A DNA stretch of 44,320 nucleotides from JAMQKA01 sp043951865 (lineage in GTDB: Bacteria > Bacteroidota > Rhodothermia > Balneolales > Balneolaceae), in NCBI RefSeq assembly GCF_043951865.1, contig NZ_JBINJF010000032.1, positions 1 to 44,320 on the forward strand, given 5' to 3'. A program made the translations under genes and the position numbers. The notes beneath the pieces are model-generated. The model made no database searches. It was given only the letters and a program-made list of their open reading frames with translations, and was not told where the DNA came from. Positions 28,262-36,664 of this stretch are shown here, one piece after another (position 1 is the first letter of the stretch; the number at the start of each line of letters is the position of its first letter).

Positions 28262-29299
28262 ATGAAAGCATTCCAAAAAAACGTTCATTTTTCTGCCCTT
28301 ATTTCTAGCATTTTCCTCATCCTGAGCCTGACCGCCTGCAATAATGATGACGACATCAGCGGCCAGGAGATCGAGGTTACCCCTATCGAAACCACCACCG
28401 AGCCTCCTTCAAAAATCCGGTTATTTTTCAAGGTTGACTTGGGAGAGGAGCACCAGTTTACCACCCTGGAACCGTCCGATTTTGAAATTTATGAGAACGG
28501 ATCCCAGATCTCGAGGCTTGAATCCCAGGCACAAATTCAGCGTGAGAGCGGAAAATTCCTATACTCATCCATGCTGCTTCTCGACCTCAGCGGTAGTATC
28601 CTGAACAATGCCGACCTGCCCAGGCTGAAAGAAGCAGCCACCACCTTTATTGAACGTACCATGCCCCGGGAGGGCAATTCGCTCTTTGGCACGCGGGAAA
28701 TGGCGGTCTACTGGTTCGACGGCGAACAAAATATTCACCGGCTGGTCCCTTTTACCCCGGAGCGCGATACCCTCTTGAGCGGCATAAACTCCATTGATGA
28801 AGATATAAGCAACGATGTTTCCACCAACCTGAACGGGGCGGTAATCCAGGGGCTCTCCATCATGGATTCACGACTGCGGGAGATAAAGGAGGATTCCGAT
28901 ATTGCAACAGCGGGATCGATGGTCCTCTTTACCGACGGCACCGACCAGGCAGGCCGGGTAAGCACTTCTGTTGCCCTCGACTCCGTCAACAACGCAAACA
29001 GGGAGCACGCGCTGTTTACCATCGGTCTCGGCGGGGAAATAGACCAGCAGGTACTTGAACGGTTCGGTAAAAATGGGTTTGAACTGGCGGAAGATTCTCT
29101 TCAGCTCAACTCATCGTTCCTGGCTATAGCAGAACGGCTTGAGGCGGAATCAAATTCATATTATGTGCTGGAGTACTGCTCTCCCAAGCGTTCCGGCACG
29201 CACACCCTGGAGCTGCGGGCTATCTACGAAGACAAATTCGGCAGTTTTGATGCGGAATTCTCCGCCGAAGGATTTACCGGCGGATGTACCGTTGACTAA
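28262..29299 (+). CDS. VWA-domain lipoprotein
   Basis: This 345-residue protein has a lipoprotein signal (ISSIFLILSLTAC with Cys near residue 26). The VWA domain spans about residues 100-310; its MIDAS motif is DLSGS in LLLDLSGSILN, with VLFTDGTDQAGR for the later metal contact. SNSYYVLEYCSPKRSGTHTLEL closes the domain. Function is unknown; such proteins often bind partners at the outer membrane. It is divergent from the DUF1080 gene upstream and convergent with the methyltransferase downstream. Confidence 0.9.
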   Translation: MKAFQKNVHFSALISSIFLILSLTACNNDDDISGQEIEVTPIETTTEPPSKIRLFFKVDLGEEHQFTTLEPSDFEIYENGSQISRLESQAQIQRESGKFLYSSMLLLDLSGSILNNADLPRLKEAATTFIERTMPREGNSLFGTREMAVYWFDGEQNIHRLVPFTPERDTLLSGINSIDEDISNDVSTNLNGAVIQGLSIMDSRLREIKEDSDIATAGSMVLFTDGTDQAGRVSTSVALDSVNNANREHALFTIGLGGEIDQQVLERFGKNGFELAEDSLQLNSSFLAIAERLEAESNSYYVLEYCSPKRSGTHTLELRAIYEDKFGSFDAEFSAEGFTGGCTVD

Positions 29300-29338
29300 G
29301 GCAGGTATTGGCTAACCCAGGTTTTCTTTTAGGCGTAC

Positions 29339-29956
29339 CTAGTTTTTTGCCGGTTTCCGCATCACCACGTAGAAATCGCGGCCCGGACCATCTTCGGAAC
29401 TTATCAATGCAAATCCCGCCTGGCTGAGCTCTTCCACAACGGTCGCGCGGGTAACCCCATGCTGACTGCCCGACGACCGGCCACCCGGGGCCGCCTCCGT
29501 CCCGCGCGGTTCAAAATCGATAACCGCAAGGCGACCGCCCGGCTTCAATGACTGCAAGAGACTGGCATTCATTGCGGCGGGATCCCCAAAATGGTGATAC
29601 ACCCTTCGCATATAAATCGCATCGCAACACTCCTGGGGCAGGTTGGTCTGGCGGGCATCCCCCTCAATAACGGTAATGTTATCTGCTGAGGCCTCCTCTA
29701 CAGCACGCCTGAGCTCCTCCACGGATGAACGGCCCAACTCGGTACTGTAAATGTGTCCCTCAGCTCCGATATGCCGGGCTATTTCCAGCGCCTGGTCGCC
29801 ATCACCCGCACCGATATCGGCCACTACCGAACCCGGCTTAATCTCCAGCACATCGATCAGCCAATCAACATCATCCGAACCCCTTTGCCCGCAAGCTGCA
29901 GAGCTCAACGCTATCAGCGTTAGCACCGTCAAGATCCCATGTCTGAGTTTATTCAT
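29339..29956 (-). CDS. Class I methyltransferase-like protein with lipoprotein signal
   Basis: This 205-residue protein starts with a short signal peptide and lipobox (TLIALSSAAC). The rest is a Rossmann methyltransferase: VVADIGAGDGDQALEIARHIG, TELGRSSVEEL, VIEGDARQTNLP, DAIYMRRVYHHFGDP and LLQSLKPGGRLAVIDFEP. SAM is normally cytoplasmic, so an exported copy is puzzling, though similar proteins occur in other bacteria. If the Cys is not lipidated, it may be membrane-anchored. The substrate is unknown. Confidence 0.87.
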   Translation of the reverse strand: MNKLRHGILTVLTLIALSSAACGQRGSDDVDWLIDVLEIKPGSVVADIGAGDGDQALEIARHIGAEGHIYSTELGRSSVEELRRAVEEASADNITVIEGDARQTNLPQECCDAIYMRRVYHHFGDPAAMNASLLQSLKPGGRLAVIDFEPRGTEAAPGGRSSGSQHGVTRATVVEELSQAGFALISSEDGPGRDFYVVMRKPAKN

Positions 29957-30104
29957 AACATTTCCCGTATTAATTTACTCTGACGTAATTCCAAACAAAC
30001 ATCCACTCAACTACTCAAAACAGCTAAAAAAGATTCAACAGGCACTGGAAAAATGAATACTCCGGTAACAGTAAATAAAATCCTGATGAAATCCTGCGCC
30101 ATTA

Positions 30105-30803
30105 TCACAACGGCTTTATCCGTATATTTTTCCACGCCACTTCGTAAGGACCTTCATCCTCGCTGATAGAGTGAACCTGTAACCCGATGAATCCCCTTGG
30201 ATAGTTCAAATAGCTTTCTTCATGCCACAGATCTGTTATTTTTTGTCCGTTGATCCACACTTGAATCCGCGGACCTTCCGCCACCACACGATAGTGATTC
30301 CACTGACCATCCCTGAATGCCTGGTGGTGGATTCGTTCTTCATCGGAAACAAGCCATCCGCCGGCCGCTTCTCCGTAAATGTATCCCGCTTCCGGGCTGC
30401 CGGTACTGCTGGACTCTATTTCTACCTGCGGCCCATTCACCCGTCCGTACTCTTCTCCGCCTTCGGGCTCCCTGGTTTGTGAGCGAATTTGAACGCCCGA
30501 ATTGAGCTCATTGTCATACAGCATAACGTCAAATTCCAGTTCGAAATCCCCGAACTCATTGAATGTACACAAAAATGAATTGGGGCTGCCGTGACTGGTT
30601 CTCCCCACGATGGCTCCATCTTCAACCCGGTATTCAGCCGATCCATTTTTTTGCACCCATCCATTCAGTGTTTCACCGTCAAAAAGGGAAACCCAGTCAA
30701 CTGATCCTGTTTTCTCTGGCGGTTCCGGTCCGGCAGCCACAAAAGCACCGACAAAAATCAGCAGTAACAATCCTGTTGCGATATGCACCATGCATTTATT
30801 CAT
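30105..30803 (-). CDS. DUF1080 secreted protein (second copy)
   Basis: This 232-residue protein has a signal peptide (GLLLLIFVGAFVAAG) and a DUF1080 domain: VDWVSLFDGETLNGWVQKNG, DYELEF-like strands with NSGVQIRSQTREPEGG, and VWINGQKITDLWHE. It ends with WKNIRIKPL; the 27225 copy ends with a near-identical FKNIRVKPL. Identity across the rest looks modest, so it is a diverged paralogue. Possible role: glycoside hydrolase or lyase, not shown by sequence. Confidence 0.92.
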   Translation of the reverse strand: MNKCMVHIATGLLLLIFVGAFVAAGPEPPEKTGSVDWVSLFDGETLNGWVQKNGSAEYRVEDGAIVGRTSHGSPNSFLCTFNEFGDFELEFDVMLYDNELNSGVQIRSQTREPEGGEEYGRVNGPQVEIESSSTGSPEAGYIYGEAAGGWLVSDEERIHHQAFRDGQWNHYRVVAEGPRIQVWINGQKITDLWHEESYLNYPRGFIGLQVHSISEDEGPYEVAWKNIRIKPL

Positions 30804-31241
30804 AAAACTTATCCCTCTGTTTGTTGTTTTTATTTACAGAAACTGGCGATTCTCTGCTGCAAGTGAATCCACCTGTTTCCTTTACACTTTTAAACCCGGA
30901 TTATTCATCCCGAAAATAAATATAGGATATTATCCAATTGATTTTTAAAAAGACTTCCCCGCGGTTTTGAAAAAAATCAGTTCACAATATTCTTTTACTT
31001 TAATAATGCGCCCGAAATGAATTGCTCCCTATTTTGAGTTATATTTCCGCCGGACTTTCAGCATATTGTAACATTATGAATTCCACGTATTTGGTTCTGC
31101 CGAAATCAAAAATGCACCCTTACCACAACGGGTGGAGTAAAAGCTAACGCGCTGCCCTGGTACAAGATCCCCGAATTACTGATTCTTTTTAGCACTGGAT
31201 AACCAAACGAATTTTGAACGCAAACAGGAATAAACCATTTC
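30804..31241. other. 438-base divergent intergenic region before argC
   Basis: It should carry the promoters of the DUF1080 gene (minus) and of argC (plus). I looked for an ARG-box-like palindrome and saw nothing convincing. No gene. Confidence 0.6.
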
Positions 31242-32279
31242 ATGTCAAAACGAAAAGTAGGAATCGTCGGAGCTACAGGTTACACCGGATCTGAGCTTGT
31301 CCGACTTCTAATTGATCATCCGGATGTAAGTATTGAAGTGATCACCTCTGAGAGTAAAGCCGGCACCAGGTTTTCCCAAATCAACCCACACCTGCAAAAC
31401 CGGTTTGATATGGAGTTGGAGCCGCTGGAAAATATTGACAACTATGACCTGGACCTGGTGTTTCTGGCCTTACCCCACGGCGTATCGATGGATTTTGTTA
31501 AAGAATGGGATCCCGACCGCTACCGGGTCATCGACCTGTCAGGTGATTTCCGGCTCGGATCGGGTGAGGAATACGAACAATGGTACAATAAAGAACACAG
31601 TGCACCCGATTTAATCGGCGATGCCGCCTTTGGACTCCCCGAGCTGTTTCGCGACCAGATCCGGAACGCCCGGCTCGTAGCAAACCCGGGCTGTTATCCC
31701 ACATCGGCTATCCTTGCCCTGGCTCCCCTGCTCAAGGAAGATGTGATTGAACCCGGCCAAATTGTAATCGACTCCAAATCGGGGGTGACCGGGGCGGGCG
31801 CAAAAGCCAAACAGAGCACCCACTTCCCGGAGGTCTTCGGTAATTTTTCCGCTTATGGTTTGCTGAATCACCGGCACACGCCCGAAATTCAGCTCAACCT
31901 GCAGCGGTACGCCGGGCAGCAGACGGAAGTGCTATTTACTCCCCACCTGCTCCCGATAGATCGCGGTATATTAACGACCACCTACAGCTCCCCCAAAAAG
32001 AAAATCAACAAAACGCATCTCGGGGAGTGGTACTACAGCTTTTATGAAAAAGAGCATTTCATTCGCGTTGTGGATCACCCGCCAAATGTGAAGCATGTGC
32101 GCGGCTCAAACTACTGTGATATCCATATTACGTATGATGAGCGAACCAACCGCATCGTCACGGTTTCCACTATCGACAACCTGGTAAAGGGAGCCGCGGG
32201 ACAAGCCGTCCAGAATATGAATCTGATGTTCGGCTTCATTGAACGTTCCGGCCTGCAGATATCGCCACTGAATCCCTGA
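31242..32279 (+). CDS. argC: N-acetyl-gamma-glutamyl-phosphate reductase (ArgC)
   Basis: This 345-residue NADPH-dependent enzyme of arginine synthesis converts N-acetylglutamyl phosphate to the semialdehyde. The nucleotide-binding motif is GIVGATGYTGSELVRLL at residues 7-23. The catalytic Cys151 is in VANPGCYPTSAIL. LPHGVSM and the FTPHLLPIDRGILTT segment are also diagnostic. argJ follows after 69 bases. The rest of the arg genes are not in the window. Confidence 0.97.
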   Translation: MSKRKVGIVGATGYTGSELVRLLIDHPDVSIEVITSESKAGTRFSQINPHLQNRFDMELEPLENIDNYDLDLVFLALPHGVSMDFVKEWDPDRYRVIDLSGDFRLGSGEEYEQWYNKEHSAPDLIGDAAFGLPELFRDQIRNARLVANPGCYPTSAILALAPLLKEDVIEPGQIVIDSKSGVTGAGAKAKQSTHFPEVFGNFSAYGLLNHRHTPEIQLNLQRYAGQQTEVLFTPHLLPIDRGILTTTYSSPKKKINKTHLGEWYYSFYEKEHFIRVVDHPPNVKHVRGSNYCDIHITYDERTNRIVTVSTIDNLVKGAAGQAVQNMNLMFGFIERSGLQISPLNP

Positions 32280-32348
32280 TTCCTGTAAGAAACCTGACTG
32301 AAGATATTCTAATTCGATTTTAACCCGATTCAACTTATTTGATTTATC

Positions 32349-33560
32349 ATGCTGAACAACATTACACACGTACGAGGGTACAAATGCTGGGGATGCCACA
32401 TGGGTATCAAATCCAAACGCCGGGACCTGGCCCTGATCTATTCCGAAAAGCCCGCATCGGCAGCGGCTGTATTCACCCAGAATATAGTCTGCGCGGAGCC
32501 GGTAAAGCTGAGCCGCAAACATATTAAAAACGGGAAAGCGCAAGCTATTGTCGTTAATTCCGGCAACGCCAATGCCTGTACCGGAGAAGCGGGATACCGC
32601 GGAGCCGTGGCCATGGCAAAACGAACAGCCGAGCTGCTCGACATCCCCGTGGAAGAAGTACTGGTGGCATCCACCGGGCTGATTGGAGAGCCTTTCCCGA
32701 CAGAAAAGGTGCTGGAAGGTATTGAAACCAGCGTTAAAAAGCTCTCCGACCGGGATATGGCTGGGTCACTCTGTGCCAACGCCATCCTGACCACCGATAC
32801 CTTTGCCAAGGAAGGATTCACCGATTTTGAGATCGACGGCATTAAAATCAATATGGCGGGTATCGCCAAGGGATCGGGTATGATCCATCCCAACATGGGC
32901 ACCATGCTGGCATTTATTACCTGTGATCTCGCCATTGAGCCCAGGCTGCTGGATGAAGCCCTGCGCGAGGCAGTCAATAAAAGTTTTAACATGATTACGG
33001 TAGACGGAGACACCTCCACCAACGACATGGTGGCTGTGATGTGTAACGGCATGGCCGAAAATGAGATGATCACCACCAGGGATGAAAACTATGAGCGCTT
33101 CTACACCCACCTGGAACAGCTGTGCACGCACCTGGCCAAACTGATTGTCTCGGATGGCGAGGGATCCACCAAACTGGTGGAGTACCAGGTGAAAGGCGCC
33201 AGATCAGAGGAAGACGCCCGAAAAATTGTGCGAACGGTATCGGATTCCAGCCTTGTAAAAACGGCTATTTTTGGAACCGACCCCAACTGGGGCCGCATCA
33301 TGGGGGCGGCCGGCCGGGCAGGCGCAACATTTGACCCGGAAAAAGTGGATCTCTATATCGGTTCAAATCCTGAAAAAAGTGTTCAAATCCTGAAAAACGG
33401 TCAACCACTTGAAAATAAACGCTCCGAGGTTAAAAAAGAGATGAAATCCTCCAACATCACAGTGATTCTCGACCTCAATGAGGGTACCGAAGAGGCCACC
33501 GGCTGGGGCTGCGATCTCTCCTACGAATATATCCGAATTAACGCGGAGTATACCACCTAA
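32349..33560 (+). CDS. argJ: Glutamate N-acetyltransferase / ornithine acetyltransferase (ArgJ)
   Basis: This 403-residue enzyme transfers acetyl from N-acetylornithine to glutamate and so recycles the acetyl group in arginine synthesis. It self-cleaves before a Thr. Here that site is MGTMLAF with Thr185 in KGSGMIHPNMGTM, Gly-Thr rather than the frequent Ala-Thr. Other signatures are VVNSGNANACTG, TVDGDTSTNDM and IFGTDPNWGRIMGAAGRAG. It ends with ATGWGCDLSYEYIRINAEYTT, as in full-length family members. The pair argC-argJ is likely an operon. Confidence 0.97.
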   Translation: MLNNITHVRGYKCWGCHMGIKSKRRDLALIYSEKPASAAAVFTQNIVCAEPVKLSRKHIKNGKAQAIVVNSGNANACTGEAGYRGAVAMAKRTAELLDIPVEEVLVASTGLIGEPFPTEKVLEGIETSVKKLSDRDMAGSLCANAILTTDTFAKEGFTDFEIDGIKINMAGIAKGSGMIHPNMGTMLAFITCDLAIEPRLLDEALREAVNKSFNMITVDGDTSTNDMVAVMCNGMAENEMITTRDENYERFYTHLEQLCTHLAKLIVSDGEGSTKLVEYQVKGARSEEDARKIVRTVSDSSLVKTAIFGTDPNWGRIMGAAGRAGATFDPEKVDLYIGSNPEKSVQILKNGQPLENKRSEVKKEMKSSNITVILDLNEGTEEATGWGCDLSYEYIRINAEYTT

Positions 33561-33581
33561 CTTGAGAAAAAAGCCGGCGGA

Positions 33582-34028
33582 ATGACGAACAGCAACACAT
33601 TCACATTCTGGTATCGCTGGCTGCTGGCTGCCAGTATCATTTCAGCAGGAATTGGACTGGCAAGTGCACTTTTGCCTGACAGTATCATTTTCAAGCTATA
33701 TAATACTGCCATGGCGGACGCTTTTTCCGGGGGATCGTTTACCGAAACTTCCGATCAACTGCGCAGATTTTTATTTGGTCCCCTGGGCGGTACAATAGCC
33801 GGTTATTTTGTCCTGCAAACATTTATTGTCTGGAACGGTTTCTACAGACGTGAGCGGTGGACCTGGCACGCCATTTTGTGGGCGCTGCTTCTCTGGTTTA
33901 CGATAGATACCGCTGTCTCCCTGTACCACAGAGCATACTTTAATGTCTGGATGATTAATATATGGACCCTGGCTCTACATGGAATACCGCTTGCGATGAC
34001 ATACCGGTATTTTGATCATGCCTCCTGA
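33582..34028 (+). CDS. Hypothetical four-helix membrane protein
   Basis: This 148-residue protein has four hydrophobic stretches, at about residues 13-30, 65-85, 92-110 and 122-140. Aromatic patterns include FTFWYRWLLAAS, ERWTWHAILWALLLWFTIDTAVSLYH and WMINIWTLALHGIPLAM. I do not recognise the family. It starts 21 bases after argJ, but its role in arginine metabolism is not implied. The Crp/Fnr regulator 42 bases downstream could be a partner. Confidence 0.75.
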   Translation: MTNSNTFTFWYRWLLAASIISAGIGLASALLPDSIIFKLYNTAMADAFSGGSFTETSDQLRRFLFGPLGGTIAGYFVLQTFIVWNGFYRRERWTWHAILWALLLWFTIDTAVSLYHRAYFNVWMINIWTLALHGIPLAMTYRYFDHAS

Positions 34029-34070
34029 CATTCGCTGAAAAGAAATAGGATAACGCATACCGGTCAACAT

Positions 34071-34706
34071 ATGGAACACGCCATCTTCACCATTTTTCCT
34101 GATCTTTCAAACAGCACCGCTTTCAGGCAATATGCCCACAAGCATGAACCGAAAGAGCTGCCGGAACAAACAACCCTGCTCAATTTGGGGTCCCCCATCC
34201 AGGTTGTTCCCTTTGTCCTTGACGGGGCAATTAAAGTAATGCGTGACGACCGTGAGGGCCACGAACTGTACCTGTACCACATCCAGCCCGGCGAAAGCTG
34301 TGCTATGACGCTCACCAGCACGCTTTCGCGCGAACGCAGCCAGGTTAAAGCGGTAACGCTGGAAACAACTACGTTGCTGGCCGTCCCGGTCGATACGATT
34401 AACGACTGGTATCGCTCTGACCCTGTTTTCAGAAATTTTGTGCTTTCTACATTCCAGCAGCGGTTTGAAGAACTTCTTGACATCCTGGACCAGGTCGCTT
34501 TCCAGCAGATCGACCAACGGCTTGCCCGTTTTTTGCAGGATCGCTCGTCCGCCCTGGAGCGAAATATCCTGCATATTACGCACCAGGAACTTGCCTACGA
34601 GCTAAACAGCTCCCGCGAGGTAATCTCACGCCTGCTCAAGCAGATGGAGAAAAAGGGCATGGTTGAGCTGGGACGAAACCGGATAAAAATAATTGACCTT
34701 GTGTGA
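34071..34706 (+). CDS. Crp/Fnr-family transcriptional regulator
   Basis: This 211-residue regulator has a cyclic-nucleotide-like sensor fold in residues 1-120 (VVPFVLDGAIKVMRDDREGHELYLYHIQPGESCAMT) and a C-terminal winged helix (LHITHQELAYELNSSREVISRLLKQMEKKGMVELGRNRIKI). It lacks the Cys cluster of Fnr, so another signal is likely. A TGTGA-N6-TCACT site overlaps its stop and precedes a DUF2892 gene. This combination is seen in other Bacteroidota. Confidence 0.94.
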   Translation: MEHAIFTIFPDLSNSTAFRQYAHKHEPKELPEQTTLLNLGSPIQVVPFVLDGAIKVMRDDREGHELYLYHIQPGESCAMTLTSTLSRERSQVKAVTLETTTLLAVPVDTINDWYRSDPVFRNFVLSTFQQRFEELLDILDQVAFQQIDQRLARFLQDRSSALERNILHITHQELAYELNSSREVISRLLKQMEKKGMVELGRNRIKIIDLV

Positions 34707-34717
34707 CCTGTATCACT
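34702..34717 (+). promoter_or_regulatory. CRP-like site between the Crp/Fnr gene and DUF2892
   Basis: TGTGA (34702-34706), N6, TCACT (34713-34717) differs at one base from the CRP consensus TGTGA-N6-TCACA. It overlaps the stop codon of the regulator and lies about 80 bases before the DUF2892 start. Confidence 0.5.
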
Positions 34718-34791
34718 GAAAAATCACCTTCCTTCTCCTATCTTGATTATTGAATTGTCACATAACACTAAACCTGCAACTGGAGTCTACC

Positions 34792-35001
34792 ATGAAAAAA
34801 AATATGGGAACACTTGACCGGATTCTGCGTACGGTGCTGGCTGTAATTTTCGGAATATTCTATTACACAGGAATCACATCCGGCACTTTTGGCATCATTT
34901 TAATTGTATTGGGCATCATATTTCTGTTGACAAGCTTTGTCAGCTTCTGCCCCCTCTATCTGCCGTTTGGCATAAGCACCAGCAAGCGGGAGAGCGGATA
35001 A
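34792..35001 (+). CDS. DUF2892 small membrane protein
   Basis: This 69-residue protein has the DUF2892 pattern: KKNMGTLDRILRTVLAVIFG, a first membrane helix, then GIILIVLGIIFLLTSFVSFCPLYLPFGIST. The FCPLY stretch with Cys is conserved in this YgaP-like family. The ATG at 34792 has CTGGAG upstream; an in-frame TTG at 34750 is less likely. It is probably controlled by the Crp/Fnr regulator next to it. The exact function is unknown; relatives occur with rhodanese and sulfide-related genes. Confidence 0.92.
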   Translation: MKKNMGTLDRILRTVLAVIFGIFYYTGITSGTFGIILIVLGIIFLLTSFVSFCPLYLPFGISTSKRESG

Positions 35002-35005
35002 ATAA

Positions 35006-35034
35006 AAAAAGCCGCGATTCGATCGCGGCTTTTT
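35006..35034. terminator. Bidirectional intrinsic terminator
   Basis: AAAAAGCCGCGAT (35006-35018) pairs with ATCGCGGCTTTTT (35022-35034) around a TCG loop. It serves DUF2892 (plus) and Hsp20 (minus). Confidence 0.92.
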
Positions 35035-35055
35035 CCCGTAAACCGGATAGAAATG

Positions 35056-35514
35056 TTACGAGACTTCAATTTTTCGTCCGGCCTTTTCTCTTATTTTAGG
35101 TACAGATACGTACAATACGCCATTTTCATATTTAGCGCTGATCTCTTCATCATTGATTACATCGCCTGGTAATGGCAGCGTACGACTGAAGCGGCCAAAT
35201 CGGCTTTCGATCCGGTGGTAGCGGCGGCCGTTGCCTTCATGCTCCATTCTGCGTTCACCGCTGATCGTCAGCAAGCCATTTTCATAACTGATCTCGAAGT
35301 CATCTTTTTGCATACCCGGAAGGGCAACCGTAACCTCAAACTCCTTGTCCGTTTCATATACATTCAATTCAGGGACAAAGGTGTTATGGGCTGCGTTTGT
35401 CCATCGGAACGTTTCTTCAAATACGTCATCAATCCAGTCCGAAAATCGGGTTGGCATTGTCGACTGCTCGTTCCAGAGTGTAGGAAAGTTGGTTTTATTT
35501 CTGAGTGCTAGCAT
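35056..35514 (-). CDS. Small heat-shock protein, Hsp20/alpha-crystallin family
   Basis: This protein of 152 residues (from ATG 35514) is an ATP-independent holdase chaperone. The alpha-crystallin domain spans about residues 45-145: FVPELNVYETDKEFEVTVALPGMQKDDFEISYENGLLTISGERR, and the end has EISAKYENGVLYVSVPK. The start is fixed by the strong ribosome site AAGGAGGT (35522-35529 on the minus strand), so an upstream in-frame start at 35571 is rejected. The C-terminal KIEVS follows the usual IxI-like position. Confidence 0.95.
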   Translation of the reverse strand: MLALRNKTNFPTLWNEQSTMPTRFSDWIDDVFEETFRWTNAAHNTFVPELNVYETDKEFEVTVALPGMQKDDFEISYENGLLTISGERRMEHEGNGRRYHRIESRFGRFSRTLPLPGDVINDEEISAKYENGVLYVSVPKIREKAGRKIEVS

Positions 35515-35521
35515 AGGTATT

Positions 35522-35529
35522 ACCTCCTT
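35522..35529 (-). promoter_or_regulatory. Strong ribosome binding site for hsp20
   Basis: AAGGAGGT on the minus strand, 7 bases before ATG 35514. It is unusually close to consensus for this genome and decides the start. Confidence 0.85.
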
Positions 35530-35772
35530 AAATAATACGTTGTTTCCTGTTTTAAAAAGTTTACTACCCATGATATGACGGTTATCAAAACCGACATTTT
35601 ATAATAAACAAATGGTGTGCCAATCCGGTTTTAATAGCCATACTGGCACTTTTGAGCCATACACCGGTTATTAAAATTTGAACCCCGGATTTTTTTTAAA
35701 ATGGACTCTATCATTCTGACAAATCGGTTTGCAAATGCGGCAGATCTGCTCTGTCAAAATGGTACATCCGTG

Positions 35773-36654
35773 TTACTGGTTACTTTTTTCCTCTTCCTCC
35801 CGGTGGTCTTCACTCTTGATTTCGATCGGGATGGCCCCGGTCGCTTCTCCGCTGTATAACGAAACATGGGGAAAGGGAATTTCAATATTGGCCTCATCAA
35901 GATGCCTTTTCACCTCTTCATGAATAGAGTTTTTGAGCAGCAGGAACTCGCTGGACTGCCCCCACACCCGGAGCTGCAGGTCGATTGACGAGGCCCCGAA
36001 CGCATTGAAAATAACCTGTGGCTCAGGTTCAGAGAGGGTGTATTCATTTTTCTCCGCAACCTGCATCAGCACCTCACGGACCTCCCCGATATCCTCTTTG
36101 TAGGCGACCGACACCAGGGCGTCAAACCGCCTAATGGGAAAGCGGGTCAGGTTGGTCACCTCCGTTTTGATAATGGTTTCGTTGGGGATGCGTACAAACT
36201 GGTTGTCGAAGGTGCGCAGCTTTACAGAAAGCATGTCTATCGACATTACAATACCTGTAGTTGTGCCAACGGTGATAATATCGTCCACCTTAAACGGCTG
36301 CTCGGCAATGAGGAAAAGCCCGCTTATTATGTTAGAAACGCTGGTTTGGGAGGCAAATCCCAGTGCCACGCCCAAAATGCCGGCCGCTCCCAACAGGGGG
36401 GCCAGGCTCAGTCCCAGCTGCCCCATCACCATTATGGCAAGAAGCGTCAAGCCGGTATAAAACACAATTTTACCGGCCAGCATACCGTAGTGAGAGGCAT
36501 AACGCTTTGTAAAAAAAGAACGGGCCCACCGGCGAATGATAAACAGCACAGGAAACCCGACCGCCAGAATGATCGCTACCCGCAGTGCAAGAACCCAGAA
36601 TTCATCGGTTATTATGTTTTCGAATGCAAAATTTGAGACGGCTGTGGAATCCAT
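35773..36654 (-). CDS. MscS-family mechanosensitive ion channel
   Basis: This protein of 293 residues (from ATG 36654) has three membrane helices: residues about 20-40, 60-80, and the pore helix LLGAAGILGVALGFASQTSVSNIISGLFL, which is the MscS signature. The cytoplasmic domain has IRIPNETIIKTEVTNLTRFPIRR. It releases solutes during osmotic downshock. An in-frame start at 36762 inside the upstream gene is less likely. It begins 10 bases after the DUF432-like gene, so the two are cotranscribed. Confidence 0.94.
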   Translation of the reverse strand: MDSTAVSNFAFENIITDEFWVLALRVAIILAVGFPVLFIIRRWARSFFTKRYASHYGMLAGKIVFYTGLTLLAIMVMGQLGLSLAPLLGAAGILGVALGFASQTSVSNIISGLFLIAEQPFKVDDIITVGTTTGIVMSIDMLSVKLRTFDNQFVRIPNETIIKTEVTNLTRFPIRRFDALVSVAYKEDIGEVREVLMQVAEKNEYTLSEPEPQVIFNAFGASSIDLQLRVWGQSSEFLLLKNSIHEEVKRHLDEANIEIPFPHVSLYSGEATGAIPIEIKSEDHREEEEKSNQ

Positions 36655-36664
36655 TGTATAAAAA

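Noticed and set aside
32438..33131. Minus-strand frames of 212 and 121 codons opposite argJ
   Set aside because: They are shadows of a well-conserved argJ frame.
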